Positions 17,983 through 26,645 of a stretch of DNA of 64,000 bases are shown in pieces. Each line of letters begins with the position of its first letter. Within the stretch, counting starts at the first letter, position 1. Both the position numbers and the translations under genes were made by a program. The notes below the pieces were generated by a model. The model saw only the letters and a program-made list of their open reading frames with translations. It was not told the DNA's origin and searched no databases. Source of the DNA: Aerococcus viridans (GTDB lineage Bacteria; Bacillota; Bacilli; Lactobacillales; Aerococcaceae); assembly GCF_002871935.1 (NCBI RefSeq), contig NZ_PNHQ01000001.1, positions 4,721 to 68,720 of the forward strand, read 5' to 3'.

Positions 17983-19620
17983 ATGAAGAAGAAATTGGGG
18001 ATTCTTTCACTGACGGCATTTACACTTGTGCTAACAGCGTGTGGAAATGGTGGCATGTCGACTGAAAACGAAGAAACAGCAAAGAATATCATGGTGACAG
18101 TTAATGGCGAATTGGCTTCACTTGATAGTATCTCTTCAACTGACACACCAAGTCAAAATACGATTGCCAATGTAATGGAAGGTTTATATCGTCCAGCGGA
18201 TAATGGGCGTAATGAATTAGGGGTAGCTGCTGAGGAACCAACAGTTTCAGAAGATGGCTTAACGTATACTTTTAAAATCCGTGAAGATGCAGATTGGTCA
18301 AATGGTGACCCGGTAACTGCAGAAGATTTTGTTTACACCTATAAAAAAACAGTTACACCAGAAACAATTGGTGGTAATGCGAATAAATTCTATGTCATAA
18401 AAAATGCGGAAGCTATCGCGAACGGTGAAGCTGAACCAGACACACTAGGGGTCAAAGCCATTGATGATAAAACGTTGGAAATCACCCTGGCCTCTCCTAC
18501 AACTTACTTTACAGACTTACTGGCAACACCTTACTTCCTACCAGTCAACCATAACGTCGCAACTGAATTAGGTGCTGATTATGGTACCTCGGCAGAAAAC
18601 GCTGTTTATAATGGCCCATTTACAGTCAGTGATTGGAATTCAACTGAAATTGAGTGGACTTTATCGAAGAATGATGAATACTGGGATACCGAAAATGTCG
18701 ATTTAGATCAAATCGAATGGGTAATGTCTAAAGAAAACTCAACAAATGTAAACTTATTTGAAGGTGGAGAACTTCAATATACTGAAATTACGACACCTTA
18801 TGTACAAGAGTATCAAGACTCTGAATTCTTACACATTGATCCAAAAGGGATGATTGGGTACATGGAATTTAATTCGCAATCTAGTCCTACAGACAATGTT
18901 CACTTCCGACGCGCAATCAGTCAGGCATATGATAGGGAAGGATTTGTTGATGCTATCCTTGATGATGGTTCTAAACCTGCTGGTGGTTGGATACCAGCTG
19001 ATTTTGGAGCGGACCCAGAATCAGGCATTGACTTCCGTGAAGAAAATGGTGACTTAATGCCTTTTGATATCGAAGCAGCTCAAGAAGAGTGGGCACTCGC
19101 TTTAGAAGATTTGGGTACAGATACTGTTGAAATCGAATTGTTGACGTCTGATACTGACACATCAAAAGCAACTTCAGAATACTTACAAGCACAACTGCAA
19201 ACCAATCTACCTGGTTTAACCGTCACCGTTCGAAATGTACCTTTAAAATCTCGTCAAGCAATCACCGGGACTGGAGATTTTGATATTGTATACGGTACCT
19301 ATAACCCATCGTATGCCGATCCAACTGCCTTCCTTGATTATTTTGTAACAGGTTCGTCACTATCATCAGGTGACTTCTCAGATGCTACTTATGACGAATT
19401 AATGACTGAAGGAAAAACAACAAACGCTTTAGATCCTGCTGCACGCTGGGATAGTTTCCTAGCAGCTGAAAAATACTTAGTAGAAGATGCAGCAGCTGTG
19501 AGCCCAATCTACCAAGGCGCATATGCTAGTTTAATTGATCCAAACTTAGAAAATGTGATCAATCAACCAAATGGCGTTGCACAATACTACCGTGCGGCTA
19601 CTTACAATATTTCTGAGTAA
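17983..19620 (+). CDS. Oligopeptide ABC transporter substrate-binding lipoprotein (OppA-like)
   Basis: 545-residue SBP_bac_5 protein. A lipoprotein signal ends in LTAC (Cys20), anchoring it outside the membrane. SLDSISSTDTPSQNTIANVMEGLYR, FKIREDADWSNGDPVTAEDFVYTYKK and PYFLPVNHNV are characteristic of OppA. The start at 17983 follows AAAAGAGG. No permease or ATPase genes flank it, so it is an orphan receptor that must share a transporter encoded elsewhere. Peptide preference unknown. Confidence 0.88.
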   Translation: MKKKLGILSLTAFTLVLTACGNGGMSTENEETAKNIMVTVNGELASLDSISSTDTPSQNTIANVMEGLYRPADNGRNELGVAAEEPTVSEDGLTYTFKIREDADWSNGDPVTAEDFVYTYKKTVTPETIGGNANKFYVIKNAEAIANGEAEPDTLGVKAIDDKTLEITLASPTTYFTDLLATPYFLPVNHNVATELGADYGTSAENAVYNGPFTVSDWNSTEIEWTLSKNDEYWDTENVDLDQIEWVMSKENSTNVNLFEGGELQYTEITTPYVQEYQDSEFLHIDPKGMIGYMEFNSQSSPTDNVHFRRAISQAYDREGFVDAILDDGSKPAGGWIPADFGADPESGIDFREENGDLMPFDIEAAQEEWALALEDLGTDTVEIELLTSDTDTSKATSEYLQAQLQTNLPGLTVTVRNVPLKSRQAITGTGDFDIVYGTYNPSYADPTAFLDYFVTGSSLSSGDFSDATYDELMTEGKTTNALDPAARWDSFLAAEKYLVEDAAAVSPIYQGAYASLIDPNLENVINQPNGVAQYYRAATYNISE

Positions 19621-19853
19621 GAAATAGCTATATCCATAAAGACACAATCGAAAGATTCCTCCTACTCGATTTAGAAAGCTTTCCACATACAAGCGCTATG
19701 TATTGTCTATATAAATCTACATTCGGCTAAAGCGATCATGCTCAAATTTATTTTACTTTTTTAGACTAAATAGCTATTATTAAACTATACACACACGTAT
19801 ACGCCCAGTATTTCTCATATGGGTTAAAAACAATCAAATAAGGGAGTGATTAA

Positions 19854-20897
19854 ATGACATTGTTACTGAATGTTAAAGACATCCGAGGCTTAATCGATAT
19901 GGCAGAAACTGTCAATATTGTCGAAAGAACTTATCAAGAAATGGGCGAAGGTAAAATCGTCAATCCCAGTAAGGTGAATCTAGACTTAGGTGAAACGGGT
20001 AATTATCCCTATTATGAAGGCTTCATGAATGCCATGCCTGCTTATGTTGACTGGTTAAATATGGCCGGCATGAAATGGATTGGTGGTTTCGATGGTGGTC
20101 GTAATGCTGCTGGTTTACCTTATATGACTGGTATGATTTTATTACTCGACCCACACGTTGGGCGTTTTTTATCTGCTATGGACGGCGCTTATATTACGAA
20201 TCTTAGAACTGGTGCGCAAACAGCCGTTGCACTCTCTTACTTTAACTTAGGAGAATCTATCTCAGTAGGGATGTTTGGCGCAGGTACACAAGCTCGAACA
20301 CAAGTCTTAGCCATCACTAAACGATATAAAATAAACCGACTAGTTGTTTGGAACCACCGTCGCTCTACCGCTGAAGCCTTTAGAGATGATGTGGCTCATC
20401 TGATTGATGGTGAAATTATTATCGTAGATAAACCTGAGGAAGCTACAGATAATGATGTCATTATCACAGTAACAGGTGCTACTAAACCCTTCATAACGGG
20501 TGATATGATTAAGCCAGGTACCATTATTATGCCAATGGGTTCTCGAGGTGAGATTACAGACGATATCATCGTTAACGCCGATTATATTTATGTAGACCAC
20601 AGGGCTCAAGCTCTTCATCGAGGCGCTTTAAAGAGCTTAAATGATGCTGGCCATATCTCAGAAGCTGATATCACAGCTGACTTTGGCCAACTAGCTACAG
20701 GCGAAATCGCCCCTCAACACAATGACAAAACAACCACTATTGTGATTCCAATTGGTATTGGCGCGCTAGATGTAGCTGTTGCAGGGCACGTCTACCACAA
20801 AGCCATGATACAAGGCCTTGGCCAACAATTTGACTTTGACTTGCTTGGCGGGGACAACACCCAAAACTATATGGACCCTGACATGGAAAAAGCATAA
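19854..20897 (+). CDS. Ornithine cyclodeaminase / mu-crystallin family protein
   Basis: 347 residues. The Rossmann core has GMFGAGTQARTQ (~139-150); the substrate-side Lys lies in MKWIGGFDGG (~75) and the catalytic-type Asp in GALDVAVAGH (~303). Family members include ornithine cyclodeaminase (ornithine to proline plus ammonia), alanine dehydrogenases and ketimine reductases. With proC also in this window an ornithine-to-proline role is possible, but sequence alone does not separate the activities. Ribosome binding site AAGGGAG; monocistronic with a terminator. Confidence 0.8.
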   Translation: MTLLLNVKDIRGLIDMAETVNIVERTYQEMGEGKIVNPSKVNLDLGETGNYPYYEGFMNAMPAYVDWLNMAGMKWIGGFDGGRNAAGLPYMTGMILLLDPHVGRFLSAMDGAYITNLRTGAQTAVALSYFNLGESISVGMFGAGTQARTQVLAITKRYKINRLVVWNHRRSTAEAFRDDVAHLIDGEIIIVDKPEEATDNDVIITVTGATKPFITGDMIKPGTIIMPMGSRGEITDDIIVNADYIYVDHRAQALHRGALKSLNDAGHISEADITADFGQLATGEIAPQHNDKTTTIVIPIGIGALDVAVAGHVYHKAMIQGLGQQFDFDLLGGDNTQNYMDPDMEKA

Positions 20898-20927
20898 AAT
20901 GCCAACCAAGCTATGACATCATAAAGA

Positions 20928-20960
20928 GAGGATGCGACCAAACCGTCACATCCTCCTTTT
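20928..20960 (+). terminator. Terminator of the ornithine-cyclodeaminase-like gene
   Basis: GAGGATG (20928-20934) pairs with CATCCTC (20949-20955), extended by GAC/GTC inside, followed by CTTTT. Confidence 0.7.
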
Positions 20961-20974
20961 GATATTCATGTATA

Positions 20975-21112
20975 TTATTGTACCTTCATATCATAGAAAC
21001 CTTCATTTGGATATTGTGAATCTTCAATTGCCTCTAGACTGCAATAACTAAGCCTCGAGAATCTGTTGCGGATTGGTTCACTAATATCTAAATTTAGCAA
21101 GGCATACACCTG
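20975..21112 (-). pseudogene. Possible C-terminal remnant of an unknown gene
   Basis: Directly after the metal ATPase stop, another minus-strand frame stays open for about 45 codons without a start codon and ends in TAA at 20975. Its translation (…NLDISEPIRNRFSRLSY…, ending YPNEGFYDMKVQ) reads like ordinary protein. It has no ribosome binding site or start. It could be a gene tail left by a deletion, or chance. I do not recognise the family. Confidence 0.25.
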
Positions 21113-21113
21113 G

Positions 21114-23084
21114 CTACTTATCCCTTTTTCCTCCTAGGAGTCGTAAACCATTCAGTATAACGAGAATGGTTGATCCCTCATGGAACAGTACCCCTAAAGT
21201 GATATCTGAAATGCCCATAAAATTAAGGACTACTAGAACCAAAACGACAAACATAGAAAAAGCCATATTTTGCCAAGTAATCCGGTTCAAAGCGTTAGAA
21301 AGTTGATGGGCATAGGTTAATTTTTCTAAATCATTGGCCATAATCACAACATCCGCTACATCAATCGCTACATCCGTACCATCACCCATAGCGAAACCAA
21401 TATCTGCTTGAACAAGTGCTGGTGCATCATTTACCCCATCGCCTGTCATCCCAACCTGGCCATACTCAGCCTGCAAATCTTTTACAATTTGCGCTTTTTC
21501 CTCAGGTAAAACATTGGCCACGACTTGATCAATCCCTACTTGCTTAGCCACTGCTTGCCCAGTTGTTTCATTGTCCCCAGTGATCATCACGGTATGCACA
21601 TCAGCTTGGTGTAAGTAGCTAATGGCCGTTTGAGCCGCTTGATTTGGTGTATCCATCATGGCAATATAACCAATCACACTTGCATCTTTTTGGATATACA
21701 CAACCGTTTTACCAGCTTTAGATAATATATTTGTATGGTCTTTAATTTTATCTGGAACAGCTGTAAATATGGATGGTTTACCAATTTGGTAGTGATGGCC
21801 AGCATAATGACCGCTAAGCCCTTTTCCTAATTCGTTCACCACTTCAATATTTTCGGTTAATTTTTTCGTGTCCTCTTGAAATTCTTGTAAAATAGCTTGT
21901 GCCAAAGGATGGTTAGATTGACTCTCCATCTCAACTATTACCGGTAAGATGTATTCATCTTGAATCCCTTCAACAAAATAGTAGTCCGTCACTTCAGGTG
22001 ACCCTTTTGTCAAGGTACCCGTTTTATCAAAGGCAATGGCTCTTAAATCTATTAAATTAGATAGGTAAGCACCACCTTTAAATAACACGCCATGACGTGC
22101 CAAATTAGATATGGCGGACAAGGTTGCAGGGACTGCTGAAGCTGCCAAAGCGCATGGTGACGCAGAAATCAGAAAGATCAAACCACGATACCAAGCTTCT
22201 GACCAATCCCAGCCAAAAAGCCATGGCCCTAACAGTACCACCAATGGGAAGATAGAAAGGACTGCTGTTACATAGTAGGGTTCAATCTGCTTAATTTTAG
22301 AAGCAGCTGGTGTTAGGTTAGCTTGCGAAGCTTCAACCATTTGGAGTATTTTAGCGAATACTGTTTCATCCGGATGTTTCGTTACTTCAACGACTATAGC
22401 ATGGTCTCCGTTAATAGTAGCACCAAAAACCTCATCCCCAACTGACTTTTCTTTCGGCATGGACTCACCATTAATGGAAGCCTCATTGATCACTGTCTCG
22501 CCCTGAATAATTCGACCATCCGTTGGAATTTGATCACCATTTAACACCTTCACTCGGTCCCCAATTTGTAAGTGGTCAACCGCTACCTTTTGACTAGTCC
22601 CATCATCCTTTAATAAAAGTGCCTCTGTTGGATTTAATTGCATCAGATTAGTGATTTCACGGCGCGAACGCCCTTCTGCATAATCCTCTAGGAAATGTGC
22701 ACCGGCAAAAATTAATATCAATAAGGCAGCTTCATAGAATGAACCAATTAGGATAGCACCTACAGCCGCTAACCCCATCAAGAGGTGGATATTTGGTTTG
22801 AATTTACCTGCAGACAAACTATCTTGTACGGTATCCCCAAAACCTTCCCCTAAAACATGGTAGCCAGAAAGGACAACAGCTAGCACCATTAGGATATTAC
22901 CTATAAAACTTTGCCAGTTACCAATGATTAAGCCAAATACAAAAGCAATAAAACCTAATATATAAAGTTGTGTAGCTCGCTTCGTATCATGTTCACTATG
23001 GTTGTGCCCATGGTGATCATGCTTATGGTCATGTCTATGTGCTACCTTATCTTTGTGGTGGTGGGAGTTATTTTCAGTCATCAT
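21114..23084 (-). CDS. P1B-type metal-transporting ATPase, PfeT/ZosA-like, with His-rich N-terminus
   Basis: 656 residues, inner-membrane efflux pump. About 30 N-terminal residues are very rich in His/Asp (HHHKDK, HRHDHKHDHHGHNH), a likely metal-binding tail. The pump core shows SPC in the transmembrane metal site (SASPCALAAS), the phosphorylation motif DKTGTLTKG (~353), the HP motif NHPLAQA, MTGDGVNDAPAL, and FHEGSTILVILNGLRLL in the last helix. SPC plus HEGS/T is the P1B-4 pattern, a group exporting Fe2+, Co2+ or Zn2+. The ATG at 23084 is chosen because AAGGAG lies just upstream; an upstream GTG would overlap it. An ArsR-type operator lies in its promoter. Confidence 0.9.
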   Translation of the reverse strand: MMTENNSHHHKDKVAHRHDHKHDHHGHNHSEHDTKRATQLYILGFIAFVFGLIIGNWQSFIGNILMVLAVVLSGYHVLGEGFGDTVQDSLSAGKFKPNIHLLMGLAAVGAILIGSFYEAALLILIFAGAHFLEDYAEGRSRREITNLMQLNPTEALLLKDDGTSQKVAVDHLQIGDRVKVLNGDQIPTDGRIIQGETVINEASINGESMPKEKSVGDEVFGATINGDHAIVVEVTKHPDETVFAKILQMVEASQANLTPAASKIKQIEPYYVTAVLSIFPLVVLLGPWLFGWDWSEAWYRGLIFLISASPCALAASAVPATLSAISNLARHGVLFKGGAYLSNLIDLRAIAFDKTGTLTKGSPEVTDYYFVEGIQDEYILPVIVEMESQSNHPLAQAILQEFQEDTKKLTENIEVVNELGKGLSGHYAGHHYQIGKPSIFTAVPDKIKDHTNILSKAGKTVVYIQKDASVIGYIAMMDTPNQAAQTAISYLHQADVHTVMITGDNETTGQAVAKQVGIDQVVANVLPEEKAQIVKDLQAEYGQVGMTGDGVNDAPALVQADIGFAMGDGTDVAIDVADVVIMANDLEKLTYAHQLSNALNRITWQNMAFSMFVVLVLVVLNFMGISDITLGVLFHEGSTILVILNGLRLLGGKRDK

Positions 23085-23125
23085 TCCCACTCCTTTTTAA
23101 TCAATTCACTTACTATCTACAAGTT

Positions 23126-23185
23126 TATATGAATGGTTATTCATATACCTCGCCATCATTATACCTTAACTATATGAAAAATCAA
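23126..23185 (-). promoter_or_regulatory. Metal ATPase promoter with ArsR/SmtB (CzrA-type) operator
   Basis: Minus-strand -35 TTGATT (23180-23185) and -10 TATAAT (23158-23163), spacer 16. Just downstream, over the start region, lies a perfect 9-4-9 inverted repeat: TATATGAAT (23126-23134), GGTT, ATTCATATA (23139-23147). Its core TGAA-N6-TTCA is the operator type bound by SmtB/CzrA/CadC metal sensors, which leave DNA when Zn, Co or Cd binds. No such regulator is encoded in this window. Confidence 0.78.
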
Positions 23186-23268
23186 TCATATTCCGTAAAA
23201 ATATAGACTACAAACGAATTGAAATTTGCTATAATACCTGTTGACCCATTTTGAGGAGGTGAAAATAC

Positions 23269-23496
23269 ATGACATTTGAAGAAATCTTACCTAAACTACG
23301 CCAAGGCGCACACATTATCCGCGACGGTTGGGGTGGTGCAGAAGAATATGTAAAATTAGTTGACCCCAAAGAATTTGAAGGTCAGGCAATCACCCCCTAC
23401 TTCTTGATTTCCGTAGCAGGAGAAGGCTTTTCTATGTTCCAACCAACCGTTTGCGACATCTTAGCTGACGACTGGTCTATCGTTTCAGACAAGTAA
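23269..23496 (+). CDS. DUF2829 protein (Tad2-like)
   Basis: 75 residues, soluble. MTFEEILPKLRQGAHIIRDGWGG followed by YFLISVAGEGFSMFQPTVCDILADDW is the DUF2829 pattern: an N-terminal helix, a conserved Trp after Gly/Arg, and a C-terminal D-I-L-A-x-D-W. Some phage members of this family (Tad2) sequester cADPR-isomer signals of Thoeris defence; chromosomal homologues such as this one have no assigned role. Ribosome binding site GAGGAGGTGAAAA. It is 38 bases before the SDR gene and may be co-transcribed. Confidence 0.8.
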   Translation: MTFEEILPKLRQGAHIIRDGWGGAEEYVKLVDPKEFEGQAITPYFLISVAGEGFSMFQPTVCDILADDWSIVSDK

Positions 23497-23534
23497 CTTA
23501 CACAAAATTTACCCAATAGAAAGGAAGCAGACGC

Positions 23535-24314
23535 ATGGACACATCCTACACTGACCATCCTAAACTACCCTCTCAATTAAAGGTTGTTGTTACAGGAGGC
23601 ATGTCAGGTATAGGTAGCAGTCAGGTACAACACTTTTTAAAAAAGGGTCATCGCGTTTTGGCTGTTGACCTTAAGGAAGATACAGCGCTAGTCAATCAAT
23701 GGACCGCTAGCTATCCGAAAACCTTTAGCTTCCGCAAAGCGGATTGTAGTGATTTAATGGCAGTGACTGCCCTTTTTCAAGAATTAAAAGCTAGTTGGAA
23801 AACTATTGATGTACTATGTAATACTGCTGGCGTCCTAGATGATTATAAGCCTTTAGACAAAACCACCCCAGAAACTTGGCAAGCGATCATCTCAAACAAT
23901 TTACAAGTTGTTTATAATATGACCTATACTGCTTTACCGATGCTCATAGCCAATCCTACTTCACGGTTGATTAATATGGCTTCGATTGCTGGTTTAACAG
24001 CCGGGGGCGGTGGGATTGCTTACACGACAGCTAAGCATGCTATTGTCGGATTCACCAAACAAATGGCTTATGATTATGCAGGTCAAGGGCTAGTTGCTAA
24101 TGCAATTGCGCCTGGCGCTATCATGACCCCTATGAATCAAGCGGATTTCGAAGGTGAAAATCCGATGGCTGACCAAGTGATGGCCCAAACACCTGCAAAA
24201 CGATGGGCCAGTCCCGATGAAGTAGCAGCGCTAACCTTATTTCTAGCCAGTGATCAAGCTGCTTATATGCAAGGGAATACGCTTCCTCTTGATGGCGGTT
24301 GGTTGATCCGATAA
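23535..24314 (+). CDS. Short-chain dehydrogenase/reductase
   Basis: 259-residue classical SDR. Cofactor motif TGGMSGIG (20-27), NTAG-type CNTAGV (~95), catalytic Ser in MASIAGL (~138), and Tyr-x3-Lys in YTTAKHA (~151-155); the end LPLDGGWLIR is typical. It resembles FabG-like 3-oxoacyl-ACP reductases and other sugar/alcohol dehydrogenases, with no fatty-acid genes nearby, so substrate is open. Ribosome binding site GAAAGGAAG. Confidence 0.8.
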   Translation: MDTSYTDHPKLPSQLKVVVTGGMSGIGSSQVQHFLKKGHRVLAVDLKEDTALVNQWTASYPKTFSFRKADCSDLMAVTALFQELKASWKTIDVLCNTAGVLDDYKPLDKTTPETWQAIISNNLQVVYNMTYTALPMLIANPTSRLINMASIAGLTAGGGGIAYTTAKHAIVGFTKQMAYDYAGQGLVANAIAPGAIMTPMNQADFEGENPMADQVMAQTPAKRWASPDEVAALTLFLASDQAAYMQGNTLPLDGGWLIR

Positions 24315-24343
24315 ATAATTTTTAACTATTACGTTACCCAAAA

Positions 24344-24427
24344 ATTGCGACACTTCGGTAGAGTACTACTCACTGGTATCAGTGTCCTTTGGTCGCAATA
24401 AATACACTAGGCATAGCCTATAAAGGA
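24344..24427 (+). promoter_or_regulatory. Candidate preQ1-II-like riboswitch before queT
   Basis: P1 stem ATTGCGAC (24344-24351) / GTCGCAAT (24392-24399). After P1 comes ACAC and a small hairpin TAGGC-ATA-GCCTA (24408-24420), then AAAGGAGA (24422-24429), the Shine-Dalgarno of queT. The P1 loop ends in TCCTTT (24385-24390), able to pair with AAAGGA as the pseudoknot of preQ1-II RNAs. The order stem, ACAC, embedded hairpin, sequestered SD matches preQ1-II. The P1 loop is longer and holds an extra hairpin CACTG-GTAT-CAGTG (24371-24384), and the usual CUUAGC core is not obvious. Confidence 0.62.
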
Positions 24428-24436
24428 GACATACAT

Positions 24437-24985
24437 ATGCACAAAGCAAGTAATACAATTACCCCTTCTCGTTTTTCAACGATAGATATGACTAAGATTG
24501 CTGTAGTGGCAGCCTTATACCTAGTCATCACACTTATAATTGCCCCTATTTCCTACGGGCCTATCCAATTCCGTATTTCTGAATCTCTTAATTTTTTAGC
24601 GCTTCATAATAAACGATATATCTGGGCTGTTTCAATAGGTGTCTTCATCGCCAATTTCATGACTTATGGGCCAATTGACATGATTGTTGGATCTGTTTCC
24701 ACTTTTATTTTCTTATATATTGGGCGTTGGGTGGGTGACCAATTGGTTAAATTAGCCAAACAATCCCAATTTACTTTATTATCTGACCAATGGATTCGTT
24801 ATATGAGCTTAACAGTCATTTTTGCCCTATCCATGTTTACAACGACAACAACCATTGTTTTAGTCGGAGCAGATGCGGCCTTTTTACCAACTTACATTTC
24901 ACTGGCTCTTTCAGAATTTGCTGCTATGACGCTTGGTATGTTTATCATGTACCCATTAAGTAAACGCATTGATTTTGACCGCTAG
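24437..24985 (+). CDS. queT: QueT family queuosine-precursor transporter
   Basis: 182-residue membrane protein of the COG4708/QueT family, the substrate-binding S component of an ECF transporter importing queuosine precursors such as preQ1. About five to six hydrophobic helices; the family stretch ISYGPIQFRISESLNFLALHNKRY (split here: GPIQFRISESLN, residues ~47-58) and MTYGPIDMIVGS are typical. Start ATG at 24437 follows AAAGGAGA, which is part of the riboswitch. The shared ECF ATPases and T protein are not in the window. Confidence 0.9.
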   Translation: MHKASNTITPSRFSTIDMTKIAVVAALYLVITLIIAPISYGPIQFRISESLNFLALHNKRYIWAVSIGVFIANFMTYGPIDMIVGSVSTFIFLYIGRWVGDQLVKLAKQSQFTLLSDQWIRYMSLTVIFALSMFTTTTTIVLVGADAAFLPTYISLALSEFAAMTLGMFIMYPLSKRIDFDR

Positions 24986-25064
24986 TAGGCGGATTCTTTG
25001 TATTGCTGTTTTTTGACCTTTATACTAGTAGGTAGAGATGGTGATTGAAAGGAGATTTTCAAAT

Positions 25065-25718
25065 ATGAGAGTACTTGTTATTGGTGCAAACGGTGGCGTA
25101 TCTCGCCACTTCGCAGATTTTGTGAAAGATTCAGATACCATAGAAGAAGTAGCTGCCATTCGGAATTTAGACCAGGCTCCTTTCTTTGAAGAACGTGGTA
25201 TTGAGTCCGTTTATTTAGATTTAACCAAACATACGCAAGCTGATATTGAAAATATTTTAACGAATAAGAAAATTGACGCAGTTATTTTCTCAGCTGGTGC
25301 TTGTGGAACTGGTGATGACATTATTATGATGGTTGACCTTGATGGAGCAATTAAATCGATGCAAGCAGCTGAGGCTGTTGGCATCAAACGTTTCGTGATC
25401 GTATCTACATTTAGAACTGGTCGCGAAGAAATTGAAAAAAATGTGATTAGAGTTTACACCACCGCCAAAACATACGCGGATGAGTGGTTAAAATCACGAA
25501 CTAATTTAGATTGGACTATTGTCCACCCAGGTGTCTTACGCGATGAACCAGGTTCTGGCAAAATCACTACCCAACCTCAAGATGGCATCCGCGATGTTGC
25601 CCGCCAAAATGTTGCCAAAACGCTATTAGCAGTGTTAGAAAATGACAATACCATTGGTAAAGAGTTTGAGGTAGTAGACGGTGATACTGATATCACAACA
25701 GCTGTACAAAATCTATAA
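25065..25718 (+). CDS. NAD(P)-binding SDR/NmrA-like protein
   Basis: 217-residue atypical SDR. Nucleotide-binding GANGGVSRH (~7-15), then RNLDQAPFFEERGIE and VIFSAGACG, KRFVIVSTFR and DWTIVHPGVLRDEPG, as in YhfK/YwnB-like proteins. The Tyr-x3-Lys pattern appears as YTTAKTYADEWL. The start at 25065 is chosen for AAAGGAG at 25048-25054. Likely a redox sensor or small-molecule reductase; substrate unknown. Own terminator follows. Confidence 0.75.
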   Translation: MRVLVIGANGGVSRHFADFVKDSDTIEEVAAIRNLDQAPFFEERGIESVYLDLTKHTQADIENILTNKKIDAVIFSAGACGTGDDIIMMVDLDGAIKSMQAAEAVGIKRFVIVSTFRTGREEIEKNVIRVYTTAKTYADEWLKSRTNLDWTIVHPGVLRDEPGSGKITTQPQDGIRDVARQNVAKTLLAVLENDNTIGKEFEVVDGDTDITTAVQNL

Positions 25719-25721
25719 TTC

Positions 25722-25760
25722 AAAAAGGTGCTTGCGATAAAATTCGCAAGCACCTTTTTG
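25722..25760 (+). terminator. Strong terminator after the SDR/NmrA-like gene
   Basis: A 16-base perfect stem, 25722-25737 with 25744-25759 (core GGTGCTTGCGA), loop of 6, with A5 and T5 flanks. Confidence 0.9.
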
Positions 25761-25855
25761 TTTAGCTATAACATCTTATTCTTAGTACTAGTTCCTTACC
25801 TAAAGCTACTCGTTCAGTCATCCTTTTAATATAGTGCATATACATTCTCACTAAA

Positions 25856-26509
25856 CTAGTCACGAATACCTTCTCTGGTTACTTTTCTTACGAAAGGTTC
25901 AGTCAATTTACTGCGAAATAACGCCAACATTGGTCCAGCAAAAAATCCTAAATACAAGGTCATCACGCCAACAGGCCCCCCTAAAATAAAGGCAAGGATT
26001 AAACAAATCACTTCATGGAGAAAACGCCCTTGTGCAAAGGATAATGGTGTCTTCTCCTCTAGGATGGGTGCGATCGCATCAAGTGGTGCTACACCCAATC
26101 CCGCAGACATATAAAAAGCAGCGCCAAGTAAAAATACCGTTCCTCCGACTAAGGTCAATATTACTCTAATTAAAAGACTCATATCGTCTGTTCCTAGGCC
26201 TATTATTTGGGTGAAATAATAAGTAAAATACTGGATCATGTAACCACAAAAGACCCAGTTAATAAAAGTACCCAATCCAAATTTAGATCGGTCAATAAAG
26301 AAAGCTATCGTGAAAATAATTAAATTCACTATAAAGACAATGTTGCCAAAACCTATTGGTACAAAATCTGAAACTGCCATCCATAAAGCTGCGAAGGGAT
26401 CCATCCCCATATCCATCACTCCAGAAATCGATACCCCTAAAGCAATACCTACACAACCTATAAAAGCAATCAACGCTCGAATCAGTAAATCTACAGTCCT
26501 TTTATGCAT
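25856..26509 (-). CDS. YczE/YitT-type membrane protein
   Basis: 217 residues with about five membrane helices. ALIAFIGCVGIALGVSISGVMDMGMDPFAALW and the repeated pattern SAGLGVAPLDAI show the two-fold GxGxxPxD-type motif of YczE/YyaS proteins. Function unknown. Start ATG at 26509 is preferred because GGAG lies 7 bases upstream; an ATG 12 bases earlier has only a poor site. Monocistronic as far as I can tell. Confidence 0.75.
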   Translation of the reverse strand: MHKRTVDLLIRALIAFIGCVGIALGVSISGVMDMGMDPFAALWMAVSDFVPIGFGNIVFIVNLIIFTIAFFIDRSKFGLGTFINWVFCGYMIQYFTYYFTQIIGLGTDDMSLLIRVILTLVGGTVFLLGAAFYMSAGLGVAPLDAIAPILEEKTPLSFAQGRFLHEVICLILAFILGGPVGVMTLYLGFFAGPMLALFRSKLTEPFVRKVTREGIRD

Positions 26510-26645
26510 ATTTATCTCCATTTATCTTATTCATATTGTTGTCAAACCAGTCTCCTATATTAACATGCATCATTTAGTTTATAAAGTCATTTCCAAAAAA
26601 ATGCTGACAATTCTAGGGGATTTATCTTCTTTAATTGTAACCGTA

